DNA from: Allolobophora icterica
Lineage: Eukaryota > Annelida > Clitellata > Crassiclitellata > Lumbricidae
Length of the DNA: 64,000 nucleotides
NCBI GenBank assembly: GCA_963556255.1
Contig: OY744607.1
Coordinates: 6,257,739 to 6,321,738 of the forward strand
Direction: 5' to 3'
Both the position numbers and the translations under genes were made by a program. The notes under the pieces were generated by a model. That model was given only the letters and a program-made list of their open reading frames with translations. It did not search any database and was not told where the DNA came from. This document shows positions 37,015-49,501 of this stretch, one piece after another; positions within the stretch are counted from its first letter, which is position 1, and each line of letters begins with the position of its first letter.

Positions 37015-37215
37015 GACAAGCAGACAAACAGACAGACAGAAAAGCACATAGATAGACAGACAGACAGACAGGTAGACAGACATACATACAGATGCACAGA
37101 GAGATGCACCGAATGATAGGCAGGCAATGTGCCGATGGCACAAGCAGACAGGCACACAGATAGAAAAACAGCCAGGCAGACAGGCGGACAGACATACATA
37201 CAGATACACACTATT
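37015..37215. repeat. (GACA)n-type microsatellite with an internal duplication
   Basis: AGACAGAC repeats; the segment AATGATAGGCAGGCAA(T/C)(G/T)TGC followed by GATGGCACAA occurs twice (about 37113 and 37231). Confidence 0.85.
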
Positions 37216-37660
37216 ACACAGAGATACACAAAATGATAGGCAGGCAACTTGCAGATGGCACAAAGATATTGGTTGATCCGATAGACAGAGGGATAGACAG
37301 AAGGACAGATGGAATCACTGACGAAGGAGGGAGGGAGCTGGCGGAATGGAGGACCGAGAAGAGAGGGAATGATGGACTGAGTGACCGCCCAAGTAATCTA
37401 GACAGCAGCCAGAAAGAGGCGGAAGTGGACGAGGATTTGGGGATCCGAAGATTGAGTATCTCCGAATGAGGGTGTGAGAGGCTTTGAGGCTGGGAGTCAA
37501 GGAGGCAGGAACGGAGAAAGATTGGGAGGCGGGAGACTGGAAGGAAGGAGGTAGTGAGGGAAGGAGATGCGAGGGAAAGAGGCTGCATGGGAGGCGTGGA
37601 GAGTAGGAGACATAGAAGGAGAGAATGAAGGAGATAGGAGAAGAGTGAGTGAGAGAGTGA
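37216..37660. other. Purine-rich sequence, no gene
   Basis: GGAGGGAG and GAGAAAG-like runs without an exact unit. Frames are composition artefacts. Confidence 0.6.
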
Positions 37661-37678
37661 GTGAGAGAGAGAGTGAGT

Positions 37679-37762
<84 letters not shown>
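37661..37762. repeat. (GA)n microsatellite
   Basis: About 35 pure GA units flanked by GAGT and GAAA variants. Confidence 0.95.
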
Positions 37763-37768
<6 letters not shown>

Positions 37769-38029
37769 TGGAGAAGACACAGACGGTAGGAGGAACAGAG
37801 GAAAGAGGCAGAGAAAGAAGGAGACATAGGAAGAGAGAAGCAGAAGGACATACGGGAACAGAAAGACTGCAGGGAGGCACAGAAGGTATACGATACAAGA
37901 ATGGAGAAACGGAGACAGCGAAATAGAGAGACAGAGAGGTAGAATGCGAAAGATACAAGGAGAGAAGCATGAAGGGAAGGAGAAAGGAAAGGAGAGATGG
38001 AAGCAGGGAGGCAAAGAGAGAGAAACAAA

Positions 38030-38560
<531 letters not shown>

Positions 38561-39849
38561 AGAGATAGAGAAAGAAAGAGAGAGAGAGACAGAGAGACAG
38601 AGAGCTAGAGAAATAGAAAGACAGAGTTAAAGAGGAGAAAGTAAAGCGTGGCGTTGTGCTATGACGAATGAGCAGAGAATATATGGAACCGATTTATTAA
38701 TATCTTCCTATAGAATCCGTCAAACGAAGATGACAACAAACCTAAAATTTATTGCCAATATACAGTATAAAGACATACACACACGGTCTGAAAATCAATA
38801 CAAGAAGCTCACATATACTTTATATAAACATACCATACAATACATGTATATGATATATATATATATGTAATTTATTTTGGCATATATATATATATATATG
38901 ATAGATACTCATATTGTGAGGATGAATAGATTTTTGAATACAATTGGATCTATTGTGACGAGAGAGCCGCTTGGAGCGCCTTGTGACGTTCTAATAATTG
39001 AGTAGAAGGTTCAGCTTCTCTGTGTTTTTTAAGATGTATCAGTTGAGTAAACGAGAATTATGTTGCTCCTGTATCGCTGTAGGGAGTGCCAACACCGACG
39101 TAGACACACCGAACATCTATGTGCAATAAGAAACTTAAACTTCGTGGCGGTTGCGACTCACCTCTAAGAGTATTAGTACTATTATTACGCATTAATATAG
39201 CACCACAATCTAATTATTATTATTATTCGTTTAATATCGACTCACATTGACAAAGCGCAATATGTTACAAATACATTAGTGATGCTAAGTAATAGTAATG
39301 TTATGTTTGGGAGATTTAGGAGAGGCTGGAAACTTAACAAGTATTGAAAATGTTAACGTTTTGGATAAATTAAAGACAGAGTTATTTTAATGTGGCATAC
39401 AAAACTCTTGGAGCAAAATTGGAATCGTCTTTAGCATCAATCGAAGGCGCTGTGTATTTGTAAGTGAAGGTCTGACTCAAGGTACCTACACTTAGGTACA
39501 AGTATACAGGTACCTTGTACCGCGTTCTCAGATAAGGCTTAATCTCCGCGTTCCGAGGCGAGCAGTCTACAACTACCGTGTCCAATATCATGATGCGCTA
39601 CGATGGCGATTGTAGGATCTGCACTGTGACAGTATCAGCGTCAGTCCCCACGAACAAAACATCAGGTGACTGACCAGCGGAGTCCATGGACTTATCTCAT
39701 CCAGTGCAGTCAATTTATCAGCAGAGCGTATGTACACACGTGCCTTTGCAACGACCATAAATTATGTCACACGTACTGCGAATCTGTCTGATACATATTT
39801 TAGAGCCGAATTCTAACGCTTTTGAGAAGTGTAAAGACGTTGTATAAAG
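38561..39849. other. No recognised gene
   Basis: TA runs lie at 38845-38900. A minus-strand frame at 39382-39591 has protein-like composition but no known motif; I leave it unassigned. Confidence 0.35.
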
Positions 39850-40195
39850 ACTTACACAATACACATATGCTAATACACACAATGTTAATACACATATGCT
39901 AATAAACATATGCTAATACATATGCTAATACACGAATGGTAATACATAATTATACTAATACACAACTGCTAATACATATGCCAATATACATATGTTAAAA
40001 CATATGCTGATACATATAGGGCCTACTATTGCACATATGTTAATACACATATACAAATGCACATATGTTATTGCACATATATGCTAATACATATATGTTA
40101 ATACACAACTGCTAATACATAATATGCCAAAATACATATGCTAATTCATGTGCTAATATACGTGTACTAATGCACATATGCTAATATTTTAAGGG
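39850..40195. repeat. AATACACATATGCT minisatellite, about 16-20 bp units
   Basis: Imperfect repeats of ACACATATGCTAAT. Confidence 0.85.
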
Positions 40196-40469
40196 TTTTG
40201 TTATGGTTCTGGCAAGAGAACTTTGAAGCATTTGTAATTTGCATAAATCTGTCCCAGTGATACCATTACCAATTAGAAGCGAATTGCAGTAGTCAAGTTG
40301 GTTGGGAAATCCCCGGCATGAGCTAGTGAAACTAAAACAGGTTTAAGCATAATACAGAACTGATTCTGCGTATAACCAGTATATATGTGAAAGTGAACCA
40401 AGGGGCATCTGGTGGAGTAAAAAAAACTAATCCAAAACTACGTGAGCATCCGGTACGATCGACGAGCAG

Positions 40470-40650
40470 TTTAGCCAGTTGAGCCAGTCACATTTTAAAA
40501 CCAGTTGAATCAATCACAGTTTAAAGCCAGTTGAATCAGTCACATTTTAAAACCAGTTGAGCCAGTCACATTTTAAGCCAGCTGAGCCAGTCACATTTCT
40601 AAACCAGTTGAGCCAGTAACATTTTAAAGCCAGTCACAATTTTTGAGCTG
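40470..40650. repeat. 26-bp minisatellite, about 7 copies
   Basis: The unit is CCAGTTGAGCCAGTCACATT plus TTAAAA. Confidence 0.9.
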
Positions 40651-41790
40651 TTGACTTTTAAGCCAAAGAGAGGGTTTTCGGTCTGAGATGTATGGTCGTC
40701 AATGGAAAACCAACTCAGCCCGTGGTGTATACTATAACGGGGTTGGTGAAGACAGAATACCAGAGATATGTGATGTGGAGTTTTCAGATGACAGAGCCCT
40801 CAAACAGGAGACCTATAATTATGATACTTAAAGCTTCTATATTGAATTCCGTGGGCGCATCTTGAAGTTTATATACATATATTACTTCATATATATACAC
40901 ACACACATATATATGAAGTTCATATATTGATAAAGTCAATATATTTGCACATTGGACGGTTTTATGCCTGAGCATAAATAACGATATGAGGTCTGCTGTT
41001 TGGTGACTTGGTTGCTGGCGTACATTAGCGTCGTGATGGGCAAATTGCAGGAACTACGTTTGACATGCTGATGCCATTATTTTGGCCGTGAAGCACCGAG
41101 GATATGCTTCACTCTGTCTGTCTGTCTGTCTGTCTGTCTGTCAGTCTGTTTCCATGGCTTTCTATTTATGGTCCTTTAGAGATATAATCGACTGCATATA
41201 TATATACATATGTATGTATTCAGAAAAAGTAAATTAGATATTTACATAAAGGACGTGATATATATGTATACGTCTATTCAGGCCAATATACATTATACAT
41301 GTATATTGAAAAGCACTGTATAGTGTATACGCTTGACTGAATCGTTAGCTATTGCAAATATATATTTAACAAAATTTTATACACATATATACTTAGTACT
41401 TCATATATATATATATATATATTATGTATATAGTTAACCGAATATTTATAGGGGCCTATGTATAGGCCTAGTATAGTTTAAAATTTTCGCTGGGTAGGAG
41501 GCAGGCGTCAAGGTCAACCATTGGTTGGATGGTGGGATGTTGGGCGCGTTAGTGGGACAGGGAGTGGCATGAAAGGGAGTGGCTGCCGTGTCCTGAAAGT
41601 GGGCCAAACGACATAAGCAGATGAAAGCAGACAAAGCAATCACGATCAGTTGTATGGGTTCAGTTTCGATAATCTGATTTAGCCTTGGATCTCATTTCCT
41701 CTTCCAAGGTCCTGCAGAGCCGACAATGGATGAATCCCAAGGTCGGCCAAATGAGGTCAGGGAATTCTGTTCGCCTCCAGTTTGACGCCG
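40651..41790. other. No recognised gene; short CTGT and TA microsatellites
   Basis: (CTGT)n at 41115-41144 and TA runs near 40865-40915, 41190-41215 and 41400-41425. Confidence 0.5.
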
Positions 41791-41794
41791 GAAT

Positions 41795-42235
41795 TGTAAT
41801 TGTAATTGTAACCGAACACTTATATAGCGCCACTCAGATCAGCGGCGCTCTCATCCCGCATCAATGACAGCACTGGCAAAAAGGAAGGTTTTCAGACGTC
41901 TATGGAACTGGAGAGGAGAGAGGGCAAGAAGTTCTTGGCGGATAGACAAAGGGAGACAGATCCCAGAAGAGGGAACAAAGAGCCTAGGCGCAGCTCATGG
42001 ATTGTGCAGTGGAAGAGCGCGTATGCGAGCGACAACCATAAGGCCGCGGGCCGAGGATCGCAAGATGCCCTCGCAGTCACGGAAGACACCGGGGTGTAAA
42101 AATTCATTAGGTAAGACGGAGCAGACCCAGTGAGGGTAGTTGCGCATGAGTGCGATGATTTAAAAGTGAATTCGCGTTTGGGCAGGGAGCCGGTGGAGGG
42201 AATCACGAATATAGGCAGAAATGTTGGCAAACTGA
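41795..42235 (-). mobile_element. Non-LTR retrotransposon 3' fragment
   Basis: In broken minus-strand frames it reads RDSLHRLPAQTRIHF, then LPLSIRQELLALSPLQFHRR followed by LKTFLF. These are the W/H-x-LP-x-x-x-RI and (S)F-x-RRLKTFLF blocks of CR1/L2-type elements. The 3' end AGCGCCGCTGATCTGAGTGG followed by CGCTATATAAGTG and (AATTAC)n is duplicated at 51745-51812. Confidence 0.72.
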
Positions 42236-42339
42236 ATTATACAGTCCGCTCTCTGATGATGGGGCAGTCGAGCGTATTCAGCTTGCCCAAGTTCGTTGAA
42301 ATGCAGTTGTATCATATCGTATCCTATCATATCATACAT

Positions 42340-43300
42340 CATCAGGCCCCCTATTATTTCTGTTACATATAAGGCCCCCTATTATTTCTGTTATATATAA
42401 ATGATCTGGCTACTATATCAAAAACTCTTTATTTTATATTATTTGCCGATGGTATACCAACATTTTTTTACTCACCATTCTTGGCAAATCCTAATGGAAA
42501 CCATTAACTCAGAACTAAAACTCGTCAATAACTGGTTCTCGGCAAACCGGTTAACCCTCGACGTCGATAAAACTAATTTTATTATCGTTAAATCCCACAG
42601 GAAAATTACACCTATATATATCACCCTGGAGATCGCTGGAATCCCCATAGTCCAAGTAGAGTCTATTAAATTCCTGGGTGTGATCGTTGATAGGCATCTC
42701 TCCAGGAGAGAGCATATTAATTTCATTGCACAAAAAATCGCGAAAAGCATAGGAATTATCAATAGGATCTCACACCTACTTCGGGAAGCTATTATATAGG
42801 TTCAACCTATATTATTCCATAGTCCTACCATATTTAAGTTATTGCAATATGATCTGGGCTTCCACTTATAACTCCCGACTTAGCAAATTAGTAACCCTAC
42901 AAAAATGCAATTAGAATGATCGCGGGTGCCCCTATAGGCTCCCACACTAGTCCTTTTTTTAAAGACTTAACCTTTTAGATATAAAGCAACTTAGAACGGT
43001 ACAATTGGGAGATTTCGTCTACCGGTTCGAACAAAACATTCTACCTCCATCATTTCAGAATTATTTTACAGCCGGATCTCAGATCCACACCTATAATACT
43101 AGGAATGCTGACACCTACCGATCTACCAGAGCTCGTACTAATATACGTGTGTTTAGTATAAAATTCTATGGGCCTCAACTATGGAAAACAATACCTTCTG
43201 ATGTCCGTCTCTCTTCAAATATCTTTCTATTTAAAACTCGCTTAAAATCGTTCCTATTGAACACCGTCTGTAACGATATATAAGCATTGGGTATAAAGGA
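42340..43300 (+). mobile_element. Degenerate Jockey-like non-LTR retrotransposon, reverse-transcriptase part
   Basis: The plus strand encodes NDLATISKTLYFILFADGIP, where the catalytic F-A-D-D box has become F-A-D-G. After a frameshift it continues NNWFSANRLTLDVDKTNFII, then SIKFLGVIVDRHLSRREHI, then (43005-43283) HTYNTRNADTYRSTRARTN and LWKTIPSDVRLSSNIFLFKT ending near KSFLL. Stops and frameshifts near 42800 and 42920-42980 make it non-functional. The 3' UTR runs to about 43790 and ends in GATTTTTGATTTGAT, as does the isolated tail at 26750-26795. Confidence 0.8.
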
Positions 43301-43817
43301 TGACCTGAAAGCGCTTTGGGGCACATGTCGGCGTGTGGGCCTTCTCTTACTTTTACACTTTTACATTCTTTCTCTTTATTCTGTTTATCTCATGACTATT
43401 TCTTTCTTCAGCCACCGATCTAGCGATGCATGTTAATTAAGATTAGTTAAGTAGCTTAGTTATTACTGTTTCTTTTTTCCATTTTTTGGGTTTGTTTTTC
43501 CTTCCTCGAAGGTATATTATCGGTGTGCCTCCTTTTTGTTTGGTGAGCGCTAGCCGGCGCTATATTTGTATAATTATTTTTCTCTAGAAGGTGTAACCGA
43601 GGCTTCCCTATGACGACAGTCTAACAAGCAAGTTCAATTACCAAGTAGGTGTCCCTACCTAGCGGGAAAACTCTCCCTTTAGGGTCACCTTTTGCCTCCA
43701 GTGACGCGAATTACTAACAATTCTTGTTTACAAGTTCAGCGTGTCATAACGTTTTGGATGCAATAATAGATTTTTGATTTGATAAAAAGATTTTTGATAT
43801 CACATTATATCATAATA
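43301..43817. other. 3' UTR and tail of the Jockey-like element
   Basis: AT-rich, ending TTGGATGCAATAATAGATTT followed by GATTT repeats. Confidence 0.6.
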
Positions 43818-46094
43818 TGAAATCAACGAGCAATCCAGTCATCGACAGACCTGACCAATCCAATCTAATCCAATCTACTCCTGTCTAATCTAATCCAATC
43901 TAGTTCAGTCTAATCTAGTCTTATCCAGTCTTATCCAATCTAATAAATCTAATCCAATCTAATCCAGTCTAATCCTGTCTAAACCAGTCTTATCCAGTCT
44001 TATCCTATCAATACAATCTAATACAATCTAGTCCAATCTAATACAATCTAATACAATCTAGTCCAATCTAATACAATCCAATACAATCTAATCCAATCTA
44101 CTCCTGTCTAATCTAATCTAATCCAATCTAGTTCAGTCTAATACAATCTAATCCAGTCTAATCCTTTCTAATCAACGTGCGACCGTACGTGCGGTACGTA
44201 CGTTATTTTTTTCTATAACGTACGTACGTTACGCGTACGTTATTATGCCGTACGTTACCGTACGTTCATATCAGTTCATGACGAAAATAAAATACATAAC
44301 ATTATGCACAGGAAAAGTCAATAATAGTTGGTGATTGACGGTCGTAAACAATTTTAACCATTATATCAATCAGTGTTCAGTGATCTCTACTTTCAAACTT
44401 TTAAATTCCAAATTGTTAATATTCTGTCTAATGTAGGCCCCCTATATAGTGTGAAGAATATTAAGACTTTACGGCACACTTTATAGGATGGTCAGTACCA
44501 GTGCTCATTTTATTGATAATTCTAAATTTCGGTATCGTTCGTCAATAACTAGGCCTGCGTACGGGGGAGACCAATACTGTAGAGCTAAACTGATCATTTT
44601 TGACGTACGCGTACGGTACGCGTACCTTATAAGACTGTAGTTACATTGAAGTTCTTTGTGTATGATCAGATAAATTTGTGGAATTTTTAACGTACGCGTA
44701 CGGTACGCGTACGTTATTCCGGGAGGTAACGTAAGGTCGCACTATGTTTCTAATCCAGTCTTATCCAGTCTTATCCAATCTGATACAATCTAGTCCAATC
44801 TAATACAATCTAATCCAGTCAAATCCAGTCTTATCCAATCTAGTCTCATTCAGTCTAATCCAGTCTCATCCAATCTAATCCAGTCTCATCCAGTCTAATC
44901 CAGTCTCATCCAATCTAATCCAGTCTCATCCAGTCTAATCCAGTCTAATCCAGTCTCATCCAATCTTATTCAGTCTAATCCAATTACTAATTCACTCTAA
45001 TCCAATCTAATCCTATCCATCATAATCAAATCCATTCCATTCTGGGAACTTCTGTAGCGCCGTTATCGTAATCTACAAGGCTTTACGTTCATTCTCCTCG
45101 CCTCTATTCTATTTCTTTTCTGTTATACTCTAATCCATTCCTCTTTTATAGCGCCAATATCATGATAAACAAAGCATTGATCGACAATTCAACTGAAACC
45201 GTAGCCAAAACTCCGTTACAGAAGTCCAGTCGAAAAGGAGTTGAATGAAACCTGAAAAATCACTTCGATAGGCGACCATTACTCGATGCCATCTAGAATG
45301 CGATAACGGCGTTCTAGAAGTTCTCAGACAAGATTGGACTAGTTTGGATTATAATGTATTAGGTTGGAATAGATTGGATTAGAAGCATTAGACTGGATTA
45401 GATTGGATTATAATGGATTATAATGGATTACATTGGATTAGTTTGGATTAGAATGTATTAGGTTAGAATAGATTGGATTAGATTGGATTAGAAGCATTAG
45501 ATTGGACTAGATTGGATTATAATGGATTAGATTGGATTAGAAGCATTAGATTGGACTAGATTGGATTATAATGGATTAGATTGGATTAGAAGCATTAGAT
45601 TGGATTAGATTGGATTAGGATGTATTAGATTGGATTAGAATGCATTAGATTGGATTATGTTGGATTGGATTGAATTAGATTGGATTAGATTGAGTAATAT
45701 TGGATTAGCTTGGATTAGATTGAATTAGTAATTGGATAAGACTGGATTAGATTGGATTGGATTATATTGAATTAGACTGAATTAGTAATTGGATGAGATT
45801 GTATTGGACTGGACAAGACTAGATTGGTTTAGATTGGATTGTATTAGATTAGGTTGGATTAGTAATTGGATTAGACTGGATGAGACTGGATAAGACTGGA
45901 CAAGACTGGACTAGACTGCATTAGATTTGGTTAGACTGGATTAGATTGGATTCGATTGTATTAGATTGGATTAGTGATTGAATTAGACTGGAAAAGATTG
46001 GATAAGACTGGATAATACTGGATGACACTGGATTAGACTGGATGAGACTGGTTTAGTCAGGTTTGTCGATGACTGGATTACTCGTTGATTTCAA
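43818..46094. mobile_element. Giant foldback element, 2.3 kb, arms built of about 10-bp subrepeats
   Basis: The outer ends GAAATCAACGAGCAATCCAG... (43819) and ...CTGGATTACTCGTTGATTTC (to 46092) are inverted repeats of about 38 bp. Inside, the left arm (about 43856-45030) is a tandem array of CTAATCCAAT/CTAATCCAGT units. The right arm (about 45335-46055) is the complementary ATTAGATTGG/ATTAGACTGG array. The centre (45031-45334) is non-repetitive and non-coding. The design matches the foldback class, such as sea-urchin TU elements and Drosophila FB elements, known for tandemly repeated arms. No clear target duplication was found. Confidence 0.82.
44173..44746. mobile_element. hAT-type MITE inserted in the foldback arm, perfect 8-bp duplication
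   Basis: The termini CAACGTGCGACCGTACGT and ACGTAAGGTCGCACTATG are imperfect inverted repeats. Flanking 8-mers TTTCTAAT at 44165-44172 and 44747-44754 are identical. Subterminal blocks are runs of the palindrome CGTACG/ACGCGT (for example ACGTACGCGTACGGTACGCG), which can fold strongly. No coding capacity. Confidence 0.88.
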
Positions 46095-47153
46095 TAGAAG
46101 CTTCGGGAGACAGTGGACAGGAATTTCTGCAAACCGTCCAATCAAATGACACGAAACATGACATATTGAGGCAGCTCTGGAAACTGATATGGCGCCAGTT
46201 CTATGTCGGTGGATGTGTGCGTGTGTGTGCGGACGCATGAAATTACGGTGGCTTAAAAGGGATGGAATTAGACGCTGACCTGTCACCTGTCACCCGACGA
46301 TGTTGTGTCATCAAGTTTTTAACGAATATCTTCTTCTCGGTTTAATTCCCCATATTATGTGTAGGTATGGAAATATATATATTATATACATCTCATAAAT
46401 ATATATCTCATATCTCTCATGTATTTATATATATGTATATATATATATACATATCTTGCATATCATATATGTCCTATATATATCATGTATATGTATATAA
46501 GACTAGATATCATACATTTCATATATCTCTTACATATTATATATATATAACTTTCATTAATATGTATGTGTATGTATATATAAATAAGTATTTCCTGTCA
46601 TCTAATGGTGACATATAAAAATCCATGGATGTATGCGAACGTAGGCCTACATGATATATATATATGTTTATGATGCAAAACATACGTATATGCGTATGTA
46701 GTTTCGTATGTTTTGTGTATGCATTGGCGCATCCACGTTTCGAAATCTGGGGAGACGTCAGGGAAGGAAAAATGGAAGAGAAAATGAAGAATGGAGTCCG
46801 TGTATTTCCAGCATTTCCAACATTCTGCTGCATCATTTACACCCACCTTTGTTCTGTTTACATTACTTTGTATCATTTACATGTCTGTGTTAATGTTTAC
46901 ATTTACTATTGTTTACGTGCTCTTTGTATTGTTTACATTAACTTTGAATTCTGTGTATTTACTTTGATTTTTTTGTTAAGCTCTGTATAAATCTACGCCT
47001 AATCGGATCTGTCATGAAATCATTTAGTGATAATAAATAATAAAATTTACAAGACAACTTTATATAGCGCCGTTACTCATCAGGTGTTGCCGAAACCATA
47101 ATTCTGTATACATAAGTCGCAGAAAGAGAAGATTAAACATAAGGATCTGCAGT
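46095..47153. other. No recognised gene; TA/TATC-rich 46360-46560
   Basis: Plus-strand frames at 46367-46618 and 46664-46990 are AT-composition artefacts. CAACTTTATATAGCGCCGTT near 47055 is a retroelement 3'-end-like motif. Confidence 0.4.
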
Positions 47154-47570
47154 GTGTATACCATCAACTGGAGTGGGTGCTGTCGGTGGTCGCAACCATC
47201 ATTGCGGGGTCTCCTCTTTCTCGGAATTCAAGTCGCATGCAGCAGCTGGGAAGTCGAGCTGCCGGTCAATTCGGCGAAGTGCAAGTATGCACTGCACTTA
47301 GGTGCTGACACCAGCACTGACGGCGAAAAACGGAAGATGATGGAGTGCGGTGCAGACGTGAAACTTCAGCCGCCAGAAGTTGGCGTCGCATTAGTTCTGT
47401 TTACATCGGCGTCTGCGATTACGCGGGAAACGAGCGGCCCTCCCAGCAGACGAATCCAAATAACACCCAAGCCTATATATCTACGAGGTCCTAGAGCCCC
47501 ACGGCGTGTGACGAACGCCCGTCCATCTAGCGGCTGCCACTGTCAACAACTGGCAGACGATCGATTTTAA
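47154..47570 (+). other. Unrecognised GC-richer open stretch
   Basis: A 138-codon frame without ATG start or known motif, clearly richer in GC than its AT-rich flanks. It might be an exon, an old element or a CpG island remnant. I cannot assign it. Confidence 0.2.
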
Positions 47571-47938
47571 CCGCGAACGAAAGACTGATATGTTGTTCCT
47601 TTATTGGTCCCAACTCGATGGCGGCGCTGAGGAAGGCTTTGTCCCTATAATTAGCTGTGCGAATATATATATATATAAATCTATATAATATGTATATATA
47701 TAGATGTATAATATTCGCTTAGCTAGCTATATGAACAAAGCCTATAAAAAGAACTGTATAATACATGTATTCATTTTCGGTCAAATATAAATAAACATGT
47801 TTATATAAGTTGTATATAATATATATTATACATAATGACAGAAAAACATATATTTTCATTTAAAATCATATTCAGGATCGTGTATACTTATAGAAGGGTA
47901 GATAACGTATTCAGTGTTTCAGTATTCAGTTTTTAATA
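47571..47938. other. AT-rich, no gene
   Basis: Short ATATAT palindromes and no coding signal up to the mariner-like element. Confidence 0.5.
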
Positions 47939-47940
47939 TA

Positions 47941-49501
47941 CAGGGTGGGCCAGTAGGAATGCACCAACTTTGACGCCTTATAACTTGAATAATTTTTATG
48001 TGAGCGTCTTGTCCAATATATCAAATTGAAGATAATTATCCATTTTATCATTCTGCCAAATATCTACGAGATACTATTACGACGTTTTGAGATGATCATA
48101 TTAATATTCGATGTGCCATTTTGCAGCCATAAAACTGCAAGAAAAAACAAAAGTCTGAAACTGAAGATGTCAATTCTAAACAATCACTTAGTACTAACAA
48201 TTAATATCTTGAGTGAATTTATCATCAGTCAAACAGATACTCAATATGTCCACCACGTGCTTTAATGACTGCATCAACACGAGACGACCACTGATCGATG
48301 GCTGAGTCCACCAGTGCTTGGGTTATCTCAGCCCAGCAGCAAAGAATCACGTCTTTCAAGTGTTCAACGTCACGTATCGGTTCACGATAGACCAGTTGCT
48401 GAAGACAACCCCAGATCGAATAGTCAACCGGGTTTAAATCCGGACTGTTCGGTGGCCAGTTCTCCGGTTCAATTAACTCTGGCACGTTAGCGTTCAGATA
48501 GGCAACCGTATGACGTGAACGATGCGCCGGCGCTCCATCTTGCTGAAAGATGTACCCATCAACTCCAGACAGTTGGCGAATATCACGTAGCAGTCCTCTT
48601 GCGAGTACTTCATCGCAGTAATAAACACTGTTCACCTTAGCCTTTGGAGTAACAAAGAATGGCGCCGTCTTTCCAAGCTTTGAAACAGCCAACGACACCA
48701 TCACACTTTGCGAGAAGTGCTTCCTGCCCTTCAGAAGCCGAGCAGGCGCAACCTCACGCTTAAGGCTAACGTTTGCATACACACGGTCGTTCTGAGTGTT
48801 TGTTGGCGTCTGAACCGTGAAGATCTTCTCGTCTGTGAACCATGTTCTGTTGATCTTTTCATCTGTCATTCGCTTCTTGAGTCGTTTGCAGGCGGCTAGA
48901 CGTTTCATCGAATCGGCATCAGACAATTTCTGAACTTCACGTCGACGATAGACTTTGAGGTTGAGGTCATGTTTAGCAATGCGCCTAACAGTACTGCGTG
49001 AAATTCCGGTCGCACGCTCAATTTCTCTCGGACTCTTACTCGTCCCTGGATTGTTGTCTTGGCTGCAAATTAACTCTTGGACTTGTGCAATGTTCGCTGC
49101 TGTGCGCGCAGAGCGTTTGCGACCACAGTTGCGGCTGTTAGACGTTCCCGTAGCATCAATTTGTTTAATCAATCGATTTAGAGCATATTTATTCCATTTT
49201 CTAGAAGGGAATTCTATCATCATCTGATGTGCATTGTATCCTTTTTCTGCTCTTAAAATTCGGATTAAAATTCTATCCTCTTCCGTGAGCGGCGCCATGA
49301 TGTTCAATATTTACATTCAAAATTGAGAGGTGTGCGCCGCACCGAAATTTTATAACAACGGTGCCGTATATCAGTGCAAGATTTGACACAGTAGTAGAGT
49401 GGATGATTACTTTCAATTTAGTATATTGTGCACGATGTTCGGATAACAGTTGTTCAAGTTATATCCATCCAAAGTTGGTGCATTCCTACTGGCCCACCCT
49501 G
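47941..49501 (-). mobile_element. Complete mariner-like transposon (DD37D), 1561 bp
   Basis: Perfect terminal inverted repeats of 32 bp begin CAGGGTGGGCCAGTAGGAAT at 47941 and mirror it at 49501. They are followed by weaker similarity (ATAACTTGAA). TA dinucleotides flank it at 47939-47940 and 49502-49503, the expected duplication. One intact minus-strand transposase frame fills the middle. With intact ends and an intact gene this copy looks young and possibly still able to move. Confidence 0.95.
48225..49298 (-). CDS. mariner/Tc1-superfamily transposase, DD37D type, intact
   Basis: 357 residues from ATG at 49296-49298 (a TTG three codons upstream is unlikely). The N-terminal half (about 1-120) has two helix-turn-helix units for end binding, separated by a GRKR AT-hook-like motif (residues 59-62). 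The second includes REIERATGISRSTVRRIAKH. The catalytic domain carries Asp156 in TWFTDEKIF, Asp254 in YIFQQDGAPAH and Asp292 in SPDLNPVDYSIWG; 37 residues separate the last two. That spacing is reported for the maT group of the superfamily. The C-terminus VIKARGGHIEYLFD is typical. The enzyme would cut and paste the element at TA sites in the nucleus. No frameshift or stop was seen. Confidence 0.93.
   Translation of the reverse strand: MAPLTEEDRILIRILRAEKGYNAHQMMIEFPSRKWNKYALNRLIKQIDATGTSNSRNCGRKRSARTAANIAQVQELICSQDNNPGTSKSPREIERATGISRSTVRRIAKHDLNLKVYRRREVQKLSDADSMKRLAACKRLKKRMTDEKINRTWFTDEKIFTVQTPTNTQNDRVYANVSLKREVAPARLLKGRKHFSQSVMVSLAVSKLGKTAPFFVTPKAKVNSVYYCDEVLARGLLRDIRQLSGVDGYIFQQDGAPAHRSRHTVAYLNANVPELIEPENWPPNSPDLNPVDYSIWGCLQQLVYREPIRDVEHLKDVILCCWAEITQALVDSAIDQWSSRVDAVIKARGGHIEYLFD

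Noticed and set aside
43818..46094. Regular short repeats considered as a CRISPR array
   Set aside because: The units are contiguous 10-bp tandem repeats with no unique spacers, and the context is eukaryotic.
47214..47290. Candidate missing arrestin exon (GIQVACSSWEVELP)
   Set aside because: No AG in phase before it and its downstream donor is phase 0, incompatible with the next arrestin exon.
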